Source of the DNA: Cytophagaceae bacterium
GTDB lineage: Bacteria > Bacteroidota > Bacteroidia > Cytophagales > Flexibacteraceae
Length of the DNA stretch: 64,000 nucleotides
Direction: 5' to 3'
Assembly: GCA_947458545.1 (NCBI GenBank)
Contig: CANGYH010000001.1
Location: forward strand, 372,001 to 436,000
In this document: positions 41,816 through 49,685 of the stretch, piece after piece
How positions within the stretch are numbered: the first letter of the stretch is position 1
Layout of the letters: each line of letters starts with the position of its first letter
The notes under the pieces: model-generated
What the model saw: only the letters and a program-made list of their open reading frames with translations
Told to the model about the DNA's origin: nothing
The model's database searches: none
Position numbers and translations under genes: made by a program

Positions 41816-42589
41816 TTACTGGTTGGCGTACAAGGGATTTAAGAGCTTCATCAGCACCGGGATGATGGTGAAACCTAGCGGCACCCCTACCCCGATGATC
41901 CAGGAGAGGGCCGATATGAGGGGCGAGTACTTTTTATGCTCGAAGCCCAGCGTCTGAAAAGCACTCTGGAAACCATGAATTAAGTGCGCGCCGAGCAGAA
42001 TGAAGGCGATTGTGTAGGCTATGATGTACAGCGGAGACTGAAAGGCTTCGTGCGCGATGTAGGCCATATCCTTGTAAACATCTACGCCAGAGGGCGGGAT
42101 CTGTCCTTCTTCCAGAACGGTCAATTTGACCTTGGTTGCCATCTCGCCTTGGCTTTGCTCTTGGTAGTATACCTGCCTGATGGTGCCATAGTGGTACTCG
42201 AAGTAGAAGGTGCGCAGGTGCAGTATCAAAAACACCAGTATGAGACTGCCCGTAAGGCCCATGTTCTTAGAGAACCAACTTACGCCGGGCGTCTTGTTGC
42301 CTGCTGCGTAACCCCCCGGGCGGCGGCTGGCGTTCTTCCGTGTTAAGACCACGGCCGTATAGATGTGAATCAGAAACCCTGCTACCAGAACTATCTCCAG
42401 AACCCGAATTATGCCCGCCGTGGACATAAACCTGGAGTAGGCATTGAACTTTGCCCCTGCATCGTTGCTTAGTAACAAGAAGTTACCTGACAGGTGTACA
42501 AACAAGAACGAGATCAAAAAAAGACCCGTGAGCGCCATCACCAATTTGCGGCCGATATTGCTACCGAGTAGGCTATTAACCCAATTCAT
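41816..42589 (-). CDS. sdhC: succinate dehydrogenase cytochrome b subunit (single five-helix type)
   Basis: 257 aa with five hydrophobic helices: RKLVMALTGLFLISFLFVHLSGN, IIRVLEIVLVAGFLIHIYTAVVL, MGLTGSLILVFLILHLRTFYF, LYIIAYTIAFILLGAHLIHGFQSAF, and LISALSWIIGVGVPLGFTII. Conserved His in FVHLSGN, LIHIYTA, LILHLRTF and HLIHGFQ are the axial ligands of two b hemes. It anchors sdhAB and passes electrons between succinate and menaquinone. First gene of the operon, with TACCTTTG at 42610-42617. Confidence 0.92.
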   Translation of the reverse strand: MNWVNSLLGSNIGRKLVMALTGLFLISFLFVHLSGNFLLLSNDAGAKFNAYSRFMSTAGIIRVLEIVLVAGFLIHIYTAVVLTRKNASRRPGGYAAGNKTPGVSWFSKNMGLTGSLILVFLILHLRTFYFEYHYGTIRQVYYQEQSQGEMATKVKLTVLEEGQIPPSGVDVYKDMAYIAHEAFQSPLYIIAYTIAFILLGAHLIHGFQSAFQTLGFEHKKYSPLISALSWIIGVGVPLGFTIIPVLMKLLNPLYANQ

Positions 42590-42609
42590 ACGTTAAAGTG
42601 TTTCTGGGC

Positions 42610-42617
42610 CAAAGGTA
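42610..42617 (-). promoter_or_regulatory. -7 element of sdhCAB (TACCTTTG)
   Basis: On the minus strand TACCTTTG, a strict TAnnTTTG match, 20 bp upstream of the sdhC start; a TTG lies 22 bp further upstream, slightly longer than the usual spacing. Confidence 0.55.
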
Positions 42618-42734
42618 CATTGGTTGCAGAAGGGTTTGCCAATTAGATTGATTCTAAAAAGCATGTTCCTTTGGCCGTAATCAACCTTGTAAACAAGGCC
42701 CTGGCCCAATTGTTGCCTACCATACAGGCGTTGC

Positions 42735-45518
42735 ATGAAAAAACTACTATCCATTCTGACCTTCCTGATCTGTACGATTGGGCCTGCCTGGGCAACCCAC
42801 TTGCGCGGCGGAGAGATTACGGCCCGGCGGCGATGCAACACCCCGGCTACGTTCGACTTTACATTAACCATTTACCGCGATACAACCAGTATCGTTAGAG
42901 ATGCCAACAACCGCTTGTTCTTTGGCGATGGCACCTCTGCAGAAGCACCCATAGCAACATCAGAGATTCTGCGGGGGTATGCCACAGAGCGGCTTACCTA
43001 TGAGTTTACCCACACCTACAGCTCGCCCGGGCAGTATCTGATTTACCATTGGAGAGAGTATCGGAATGACCAAGTCCGCAATCTGGGGGCTCCTGGCAAT
43101 ACGGTAAACTTTTATGTAGAGACGCAGATTACACTAAGCCCAACCATAGACCAGCTTGGGTGCAACAACAGCCCGGTACTGCTAACATTCGCCGTAGATC
43201 TGGCAGGCCTCAATCAAGTTTATCTGCACAACCCCACAGCCTACGACCCTGATGGCGACTCCATCAGTTTTGCCCTAGCCCCAAGCAGAGACTACCGGCA
43301 AGGAGTTGGCCCTGTTGCCTTGAGTGGCTACACCTTTCCCAACCGTTTTTCTGGTGCCGCCAGAGACTCGGCCAACACAGGCCCCGCTACGCTGACGATC
43401 GATCCTCGGACCGGCCTGCTCCGATGGGATGTGGCCTTTCCCGAGGGTGAGTTCAACGTGGCCTACGTTGTCTACGAGTGGCGCCTGGGCAGGCGGATAG
43501 GCTACGTCTTGCGAGATATGCAGATCATAGTCAAAGACGTGCGCAACCGCCGCCCTTTCTTGACGCTGCCCCAAGACACTTGCCTTTTTGCCGAAGATAG
43601 GATAGACAAGTTCATCCTCGTCAAAGACAGAGACTCGCTCGATAGGTTGGTCATTCAGGCCTCGGGCGGCATGTTCAACCTTAATCCCCTGCCCGTGCGG
43701 GCCTTAATCTCTCCCCAGGGAGTAAATGCAGGCGGTGGTTTCAACTACCAAGGCAATCCGGCCCGCACCCGGTTCATTTGGCAGCCGGGGTGTTTCCAAG
43801 TGCGAGAGCAGCCTTGGCTAGCCACCTTCAACGCCAAAGACCTCCCCTTCAGGCTGAGTGCAGCAACGTCTTTGGTAGACGTTCAGACGTGGTCTATAAA
43901 AGTTATGGGTAAGCCGCCCGAGGGGCTTAGGGCTACGCCAGGGTTAGGCTCCATCCGCCTAGACTGGAACCGGCCTTACGTTTGCCCCAACATTCGCAGA
44001 TTTCGCATTTACAGGAGGGTGGATAGCAGCTTCTATCGCCCAGATACCTGCGTAACGGGGCTTCCTGCAGAGAGCGGTTACCGCCTCATAGACACCACCA
44101 GCAATTACAACTACATAGACACAGACCGGGGCCGCGGGCTAGACCGCTCCAAGCGTTACTGCTACCGCATCACGGCCGAGTTCATTGCCCCAGAGCTTAC
44201 CGAGAGCAAGCCCAGCGATTTTGTCTGCGCCCAGCTCAGGCTAGATGTACCCCTGTTGCTCAATGTATCTGTGCGCAATACCAGCCCTACAGCAGGCCAG
44301 ATGTTCGTAAGGTGGAGCAGACCCAAGGACCTAGACACAATCCGTTTTCCGGGGCCTTACAGATACATTCTAAAACGCCAGACCCAAGGTGGTAGCTTCT
44401 CTACCATTTACCAAACTGCGAGCCTTGCAGATACCACCTACACAGACCTTAATCTGAACACCGACAGACAGGTCTTTACCTATCGTGTAGTGTTTGAATT
44501 TGCAGATGTAAACGGCACCTACAGAGACAGTGCCGCCGATGCCTCCTCCATTTTGCTCGAAGGTGCCGCAACGCCAAGGTCTGTAACGCTTTCATGGTCT
44601 GCCCAGGTGCCTTGGGATAATGCAGCTGCTCGTGGCGGGGCAGACTCTGCTGCCTTACCCTACAGGCACAGCGTGTTTAAGCGCATCGGTGGTAACTGGC
44701 AATTGATTGGCCAGGTGCCTGGCAATACCCCAAATTTTACCGATGTGGGCCGCCCCGGCGACACACTACGCGCGGGCAGCAGGTACCAATACTATGTGCT
44801 AACCCGCGGCAGGTACTCCATCAGTGGCCTGCCCAGGCCCTTAGAAAATCTTAGCTACGAGCTTACCGTACGTGTGCCCGATACCGTCCGGCCCTGCCCC
44901 CCTCAGCGGGTAGAGCTAACCAACCAAAACCTCCCCTGCCCTACCTGCGAGCAGATCAGGCGCGATACTACCCTGGCCAACACGCTGCGCTGGCGCTCGC
45001 CAAAGCGGGATAGCTGCCCACTAGATCTGATTGGTTACCGGGTTTACTTTAAGCCCACCCTTCGTGCACCATTTGCCCTGGTAGGCACTACAGCAGATAC
45101 CTTTTTTGTACATACCGACAACGGCAGCCTGGCAGGCTGCTACCGGGTAGCAGCCTTAGACAGTTCTGGCAACGAGAGCCTTGTGGTAGACAGTGTCTGC
45201 AACGATAACTGCGTAGCTGTTGAGTTGCCTAACATCATTACGGCCAATGGCGATGGATTAAATGCCGCATTTACGCCCATCTGCATCACCCAGGCCTATG
45301 TGTCTGAGGCGGGGCTTTCCGTTTATAATCGTTGGGGGCGTTTGGTGTACAGCAGCAATGCGCTCGACATCCGCTGGCCCCCCATCCGAGAGGGGCAGAG
45401 CCAGCTTGAGCCGGGTGTGTACTACTACCATCTACGCTTAAAAACCAAGCGGTTAGACGACAGCAACCCTTTCCAGACCTTTAGGGGCTGGATAGAAGTA
45501 GTAAAGACTGACCGGTAA
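42735..45518 (+). CDS. large secreted protein with fibronectin-III-like repeats and type B T9SS (gliding-motility-type) sorting domain
   Basis: 927 aa. Signal peptide MKKLLSILTFLICTIGPAWA, mature start THLRGGEITA, a common start in this family. Residues about 25-370 are a PKD/Ig-like region (TFDFTLTIYRD, SPGQYLIYHWRE, YDPDGDSISFAL); about 380-830 are fibronectin-III-like units with the W.....Y pattern (GLRATPGLGSIRLDWNRP, AGQMFVRWSRP, RSVTLSWSAQV). The last 85 residues (ITANGDGLNAAFTP, LSVYNRWGRLVYSS, LEPGVYYYHLRL) are the gliding-motility-associated C-terminal domain that directs export by T9SS. Probably a cell-surface adhesin or matrix protein. It stands alone between sdhCAB and fabD. Confidence 0.85.
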   Translation: MKKLLSILTFLICTIGPAWATHLRGGEITARRRCNTPATFDFTLTIYRDTTSIVRDANNRLFFGDGTSAEAPIATSEILRGYATERLTYEFTHTYSSPGQYLIYHWREYRNDQVRNLGAPGNTVNFYVETQITLSPTIDQLGCNNSPVLLTFAVDLAGLNQVYLHNPTAYDPDGDSISFALAPSRDYRQGVGPVALSGYTFPNRFSGAARDSANTGPATLTIDPRTGLLRWDVAFPEGEFNVAYVVYEWRLGRRIGYVLRDMQIIVKDVRNRRPFLTLPQDTCLFAEDRIDKFILVKDRDSLDRLVIQASGGMFNLNPLPVRALISPQGVNAGGGFNYQGNPARTRFIWQPGCFQVREQPWLATFNAKDLPFRLSAATSLVDVQTWSIKVMGKPPEGLRATPGLGSIRLDWNRPYVCPNIRRFRIYRRVDSSFYRPDTCVTGLPAESGYRLIDTTSNYNYIDTDRGRGLDRSKRYCYRITAEFIAPELTESKPSDFVCAQLRLDVPLLLNVSVRNTSPTAGQMFVRWSRPKDLDTIRFPGPYRYILKRQTQGGSFSTIYQTASLADTTYTDLNLNTDRQVFTYRVVFEFADVNGTYRDSAADASSILLEGAATPRSVTLSWSAQVPWDNAAARGGADSAALPYRHSVFKRIGGNWQLIGQVPGNTPNFTDVGRPGDTLRAGSRYQYYVLTRGRYSISGLPRPLENLSYELTVRVPDTVRPCPPQRVELTNQNLPCPTCEQIRRDTTLANTLRWRSPKRDSCPLDLIGYRVYFKPTLRAPFALVGTTADTFFVHTDNGSLAGCYRVAALDSSGNESLVVDSVCNDNCVAVELPNIITANGDGLNAAFTPICITQAYVSEAGLSVYNRWGRLVYSSNALDIRWPPIREGQSQLEPGVYYYHLRLKTKRLDDSNPFQTFRGWIEVVKTDR

Positions 45519-45547
45519 CCTGTGGTGCCGCTATTTGAACCAACCTA

Positions 45548-45555
45548 TACTTTTG
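45548..45555 (+). promoter_or_regulatory. -7 element of fabD (TACTTTTG)
   Basis: TACTTTTG, a strict TAnnTTTG match, ends 9 bp before the chosen ATG at 45565. It lies inside the longer frame starting at 45535, which argues against the earlier start. Confidence 0.55.
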
Positions 45556-45564
45556 CCTTCAGAT

Positions 45565-46437
45565 ATGAAGGCAATTGTATTTTCTGGCCAAGGGAGCCAG
45601 TTCGTAGGCATGGGCCAAAAGCTTGTTGAGGCATTGCCCGCAGCAGAGCAGTACCTAGACATAGCCAACAAGATCCTCGGCTTCGACCTAAAGGCCGCCA
45701 TGATGGATGGCACAGAAGAAGACCTCAAGCAAACGGCCATTACCCAACCAGCGGTATATACCTATGCCACAGCGCTGTACTTAGCCAGCGGCGCCAAGGC
45801 CGACTGTGTGGCTGGCCACAGCCTGGGCGAATATGCCGCCTTGGTAGCGGCAGGCTGCCTGAGCTTTGAAGAAGGCCTCCGCCTGGTGCAAATCCGCGCA
45901 AATGCCATGCAACGGGCATGCGAGGCCAACCCTAGCACCATGGCAGCAGTTTTAGGGCTAGACGACGAGGTGGTAGCCCGTATCACCGCCACCGTCACTG
46001 GCGAGGTCGTGGTGCCTGCCAATGAGAACTGCCCGGGTCAAATCGTTATTTCTGGCTCACTCAAAGGCATAGAGCTGGCTTCAGTTGCCCTCAAAGAAGC
46101 TGGTGCCAAGCGCGTGCTCCCGCTGGTAGTGGGCGGAGCCTTCCACAGCCCATTGATGCAGCCCGCCAAAGACGAGCTAGACCTTGCCATAGCCAAAGCA
46201 CCTTTTGCTGCGCCACGTATCCCGGTGTACCAGAATCTAGACGGAAAGCCAAGCACAGATGCCGAACAAATCCGCCATAAGCTGATGGATCAGATGATTA
46301 ATGCCGTCAAATGGACGGCCACCATTCAGCAAATGCGCCAAGACGGCGTTACAGAGGTGCTGGAGTGCGGCCCTGGCAGCGTACTGCAAGGTCTGGTCAA
46401 AAAGATTGACAAAGACCTGGTCATAGGGGCCGTGTAG
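45565..46437 (+). CDS. fabD: malonyl-CoA:ACP S-malonyltransferase
   Basis: 290 aa from the ATG at 45565 (MKAIVFSGQGSQFVGMGQ). Transfers malonyl from CoA to acyl carrier protein for fatty acid elongation. The oxyanion GQGSQ, the nucleophile Ser86 in VAGHSLGEYAAL, the Arg in RLVQIRANAMQ and the catalytic His194 in VVGGAFHSPLM are all present. Other fab genes are not adjacent. A long perfect hairpin follows at 46449. Confidence 0.96.
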   Translation: MKAIVFSGQGSQFVGMGQKLVEALPAAEQYLDIANKILGFDLKAAMMDGTEEDLKQTAITQPAVYTYATALYLASGAKADCVAGHSLGEYAALVAAGCLSFEEGLRLVQIRANAMQRACEANPSTMAAVLGLDDEVVARITATVTGEVVVPANENCPGQIVISGSLKGIELASVALKEAGAKRVLPLVVGGAFHSPLMQPAKDELDLAIAKAPFAAPRIPVYQNLDGKPSTDAEQIRHKLMDQMINAVKWTATIQQMRQDGVTEVLECGPGSVLQGLVKKIDKDLVIGAV

Positions 46438-46448
46438 CTCGGTTTGCC

Positions 46449-46484
46449 AATAGGTAGGGAGGCCTAGTTGCCTCCCTACCTATT
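46449..46484. terminator. long perfect hairpin between fabD and the cas6-like gene
   Basis: AATAGGTAGGGAGGC pairs perfectly over 15 bp with its complement around CTAGTT. It lies between two convergent genes and reaches into the stop codon of the cas6-like gene. There is no long T-run on either side. Most likely a bidirectional terminator. Confidence 0.65.
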
Positions 46485-47280
46485 AATGCGCTATCATTTT
46501 CTCTCGGCTGGCAACAGCTACGGGCATGGCCTCAAGTCGCTCGTTAAAGTGGCCGTCTGCTATGTCTAGCATCCCAAACCCCTGGCTCCTAGAAAAGCCC
46601 AGGCCCTCATTCAGTAATGTCTGGTGCACGAAAGCAGGTGCCGTCAGCACAAAGGGGAAAGTATAACCTCTAATCTCAACAAGCTCTCCCTTGGCATCTA
46701 CCAGCGAGTATATGCGGGCAAACTTCTTGGCTTCTTCTTGCAACTTGGCTATGTATGCCATGTCGGGCTCAAACAGTATTGGCAGTTGATAAACATCCTG
46801 CTCGATGTCGCTCTGGATGGCCCTGTAAAACGCAGACTTAAACTCCATACCGCCCGGAACTATAAAGCGCTTCGCTTCTGGGCTGTGCGCCTCGGGCTGC
46901 GTAAGCACCAGCGGAGACAGGCATACATACCTTATGGAGGTGCTTAGCGAAGGCATCCTTTCAAAAATGGCATGGTCTGGTGCCAGCTCAAGATTACCCA
47001 AGCGCCAGACGGGGCGCGCCAGAAAACCGTCGCTGAGCTTCTGGAGCAAATCCCTCGATTTGGAGGCATAAACGATGGTAACCCGGTTGCTGAAATACAT
47101 CAACCCGGCTTTGGCCACCTTACTTTGCCCCTTAAGGGTAGAGAATGTAGTCTTGGCAGCTTCGCTTAGCTCAATACCCGATCCTAACATTTCCTCCGTC
47201 AATTGCTTGATGAGAGGCTGGTGAAAAAAAGGAACTACCTGACCTTTGTTCTTCAGGTTGAACACCAAACGGATTCTCAC
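46483..47280 (-). CDS. cas6: Cas6-family CRISPR RNA endoribonuclease, isolated from other cas genes
   Basis: 265 aa. The N-terminus MRIRLVFNLKNKGQVVPFFHQPLIKQL is the first ferredoxin-like (RAMP) unit of Cas6, with a His at residue 20 that could serve as the general base. The C-terminal unit ends in the Gly-rich loop LGFSRSQGFGMLDI, the hallmark that holds the repeat hairpin. In CRISPR systems Cas6 cuts the pre-crRNA within each repeat. I see no repeat array and no other cas gene in this window; the neighbours are fabD and a YrdC-family gene. It may serve an array elsewhere in the genome or have another RNA target. The start is not supported by a clear promoter element. Confidence 0.78.
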   Translation of the reverse strand: MRIRLVFNLKNKGQVVPFFHQPLIKQLTEEMLGSGIELSEAAKTTFSTLKGQSKVAKAGLMYFSNRVTIVYASKSRDLLQKLSDGFLARPVWRLGNLELAPDHAIFERMPSLSTSIRYVCLSPLVLTQPEAHSPEAKRFIVPGGMEFKSAFYRAIQSDIEQDVYQLPILFEPDMAYIAKLQEEAKKFARIYSLVDAKGELVEIRGYTFPFVLTAPAFVHQTLLNEGLGFSRSQGFGMLDIADGHFNERLEAMPVAVASREKMIAH

Positions 47281-47354
47281 GTTTTCAGACTCGATTTAGG
47301 TTACTCAAACCCACATAGACCTACGAGTCTCCAACGTACACATAGAATAAACCC

Positions 47355-47987
47355 ATGCCCGCAGAAATTGTTTCTATTCATCCCGTAAATCCTGAACCAA
47401 GGAAGATTGCCAAGGTAGTCCAGGCCATCAGAGACGGAGCCATAATCATCTATCCCACAGATACGGTATATGGCCTTGGATGCCAGATAGGCAATACCTC
47501 AACGGTAGAAAAAATTGCTGCAATCCGCGGCCTGAAGGTCGAAAAATCTCAATTCTCCATCATGTGTGCCGACCTTAGCCACCTGGCCGAGTTTACCAAG
47601 CCCATAGACCAGCCAACCTATAAGTTGCTGAAACGTACGTTGCCAGGCCCGTTCACCTTCATTCTGCCGGCTAGCAATCAGGTGCCAAAAATTCTGGCCC
47701 AGAACAGAAAGACAGTAGGGTTTAGGATATCTGCCCATCCCATCTGCATCCAGCTACTCAAAGAGCTTGATGCACCTATCCTGACGGCTTCGCTTAAAAA
47801 CGACTCAGACGACTTTCCTTACCCAAACGATATAGACGAAATCTCCAACATTTTTGCCAAGAAGGTGGACCTCATCATAGACGCAGGCCCTGCCAGTATG
47901 GAGCCCTCCACCATCGTAGATGTTACCAAACCCAACGATTGGCAAATCATCCGAGAGGGCGCCGGAGACCTTGCCCTGGTGTACTAA
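47355..47987 (+). CDS. threonylcarbamoyl-AMP synthase family protein (Sua5/YciO/YrdC)
   Basis: 210 aa. Makes L-threonylcarbamoyl-AMP from Thr, bicarbonate and ATP for the t6A37 modification of ANN-reading tRNAs. Family blocks: GAIIIYPTDTVYGLGCQ (the YrdC signature), IRGLKVEKSQFSIMC, LLKRTLPGPFTFILPAS, VGFRISAHPICIQLL, ILTASLKNDSD, and VDLIIDAGPASMEPSTIVDV. The KxR and SxN nucleic-acid/ATP residues of classic TsaC are only partly kept (K-V-E-K instead of K-x-R), so it may be the YciO branch, whose function is less clear. It diverges from the cas6-like gene across 74 bp in which I see no clear promoter. Confidence 0.85.
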   Translation: MPAEIVSIHPVNPEPRKIAKVVQAIRDGAIIIYPTDTVYGLGCQIGNTSTVEKIAAIRGLKVEKSQFSIMCADLSHLAEFTKPIDQPTYKLLKRTLPGPFTFILPASNQVPKILAQNRKTVGFRISAHPICIQLLKELDAPILTASLKNDSDDFPYPNDIDEISNIFAKKVDLIIDAGPASMEPSTIVDVTKPNDWQIIREGAGDLALVY

Positions 47988-48022
47988 CCCGCCCGCCTAA
48001 CACCCTGCCCCACTCAAAAAAG

Positions 48023-48030
48023 TATCTTTG
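48023..48030 (+). promoter_or_regulatory. -7 element of gltX (TATCTTTG)
   Basis: TATCTTTGC matches TAnnTTTGC 49 bp before the gltX ATG, in the short gap after the YrdC-family gene. Confidence 0.6.
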
Positions 48031-48079
48031 CACCCTATAGGCTTGCTAGGCCCTGGCGCATGGCAAGCACAAACATTCT

Positions 48080-49639
48080 ATGTCAGACCATGCAACAGCG
48101 CCCGTAAGGGTTCGATTTGCCCCATCTCCTACTGGCGCCCTACATATTGGCGGCGTTCGTACGGCACTCTACAACTACCTGCTTGCCCGGCAAACAGGGG
48201 GCACCTTCATCCTCCGGATTGAGGATACCGACCAAAACCGTTTTGTGCCCGGTGCAGAAGAGTACATCTATGAAGCGCTAGACTGGTGCGGCATCCCCCC
48301 TGACGAAGGCGTCCGTGAGGGCGGCCCCTATGGCCCATACCGCCAAAGCGAGCGGAAACATCTATATGGTGCTTACGCCCAACAATTGCTAGATAGTGGC
48401 CATGCCTATTACGCCTTCGACACCGCCGAGGAGTTGGAGGAGATGCGCGAGCGACTGACCAAAGAAGGAGTGCCCAACCCGCAATACAACTATGTAACGC
48501 GGATGTACATGAAAAACTCGCTTGTCTTGCCCGAGACAGAAGTTAAAGAGCGGCTAGAGCGAGGTGATGCGTACGTAATCCGCCTCAAAATTCCACGCAA
48601 AGAAGAAATCAAGTTTCACGACCTGATCCGTGGCTGGGTTGTTTTCCAGTCTGCTAATCTGGACGATAAGGTCTTGATGAAGTCTGACGGCATGCCTACC
48701 TACCACCTTGCCAATGTGGTAGACGACTACCTCATGAAAATCACCCACGTCATCCGTGGCGAGGAATGGCTGCCTTCGGCCCCGTTACACTATCTCCTCT
48801 ATAAGTGCCTGGGCTGGCTAGATGTTATGCCCAAGTTTGCCCATCTGCCCCTGATTTTGAAGCCAGACGGCAACGGCAAGCTCAGCAAGCGCGACGGCGA
48901 CAAGCTTGGCTTTGCCGTCTTCCCACTTGCATTCACCGATCCTGAGACTGGTTCGGTAACCTCAGGCTTCCGCGAGTCGGGGTATTTGTCCGAAGCACTT
49001 ATCAATTTTCTGGCCTTTCTGGGTTGGAACCCGGGCACCCAGCAAGAGCTCTTCAGCCTAGAAGAATTGGTGCAGGCCTTCTCGGTTGAGCGCATCGGCA
49101 AGTCAGGTGTCAAATTCGACATCGCCAAGGCCCGTTGGTACAACCAGCAGTACCTCCACCAGCGTGCCTCTGAAGACCTGGTTCAGTTCCTGGAGCAAGA
49201 CCTGGTGCGCCACGGCATCTCTGCCACACAGGCCCAGATGGTAGAAGCCATCGAGATCGTTAAAGAGAAAGTAAACTTCCCCACAGACTTCTGGGCCGAG
49301 GCCGAAGTCCTGTTCATCGCCCCCCGCCATTTCGACCAGGCGCTGATGGAGCAGAAATGGTCTGCCGAGCTGGAGGTTGTGCTTGCAAGCTTCAAAACCG
49401 CCCTGCAAGGCTTGGAAACCATCGATGCTACTACCGCCCAGCAACTATTCGGCGCATCGGCAGAGGGCGCAGGGCTAAAGCCAGGAAAGGTGGCATTAGG
49501 CACCCGCCTGGCACTGACGGGCAAAGGAGCCGGCCCCGATCTGTGGCGCCTCATCAGCTTTGTGGGCCCAGCCCAGGTGGCCAAGCGCATAGATCATGCT
49601 TTGGAGTGGGCCAAGGCCCGTTTACCCCGCGTTGGCTAA
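48080..49639 (+). CDS. gltX: glutamyl-tRNA synthetase
   Basis: 519 aa, class I enzyme that charges tRNA-Glu. The HIGH-type motif is RFAPSPTGALHIGGVRTALYNYLLA; the KMSKS-type motif is KLSKRDGDKLGF. GDAYVIRLKIP, FHDLIRGWVVF and DGMPTYHLANVVDDYLMKITHVIRGEEWLPSAPLHYLLY are all typical. The C-terminal helical domain binds the anticodon. Preceded by its own -7 element and followed by a bidirectional terminator. No gltX paralogue is nearby. Confidence 0.97.
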   Translation: MSDHATAPVRVRFAPSPTGALHIGGVRTALYNYLLARQTGGTFILRIEDTDQNRFVPGAEEYIYEALDWCGIPPDEGVREGGPYGPYRQSERKHLYGAYAQQLLDSGHAYYAFDTAEELEEMRERLTKEGVPNPQYNYVTRMYMKNSLVLPETEVKERLERGDAYVIRLKIPRKEEIKFHDLIRGWVVFQSANLDDKVLMKSDGMPTYHLANVVDDYLMKITHVIRGEEWLPSAPLHYLLYKCLGWLDVMPKFAHLPLILKPDGNGKLSKRDGDKLGFAVFPLAFTDPETGSVTSGFRESGYLSEALINFLAFLGWNPGTQQELFSLEELVQAFSVERIGKSGVKFDIAKARWYNQQYLHQRASEDLVQFLEQDLVRHGISATQAQMVEAIEIVKEKVNFPTDFWAEAEVLFIAPRHFDQALMEQKWSAELEVVLASFKTALQGLETIDATTAQQLFGASAEGAGLKPGKVALGTRLALTGKGAGPDLWRLISFVGPAQVAKRIDHALEWAKARLPRVG

Positions 49640-49657
49640 AAACCCCTAGCAATAACC

Positions 49658-49685
49658 AATAAAGGCTGCCATGGCAGCCTTTATT
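49658..49685. terminator. bidirectional terminator between gltX and recN
   Basis: AATAAAGGCTGCCATGGCAGCCTTTATT is written here by halves: AATAAAGGCTGCC and its complement join at CATG, making a perfect 28-bp palindrome. It overlaps the recN stop codon by two bases. Confidence 0.75.

Noticed and set aside
42685-42698. Inverted repeat CCTTGT-AA-ACAAGG upstream of the FnIII protein
   Set aside because: Palindromic with a 2-bp spacer, so it could be an operator, but it occurs once and no regulator fits; chance cannot be excluded.
46438-47354. CRISPR array near the cas6-like gene
   Set aside because: I looked for repeated 25-40 bp units with spacers on both strands around the gene and in the other gaps and saw none; the 46449 hairpin is single-copy and acts like a terminator.
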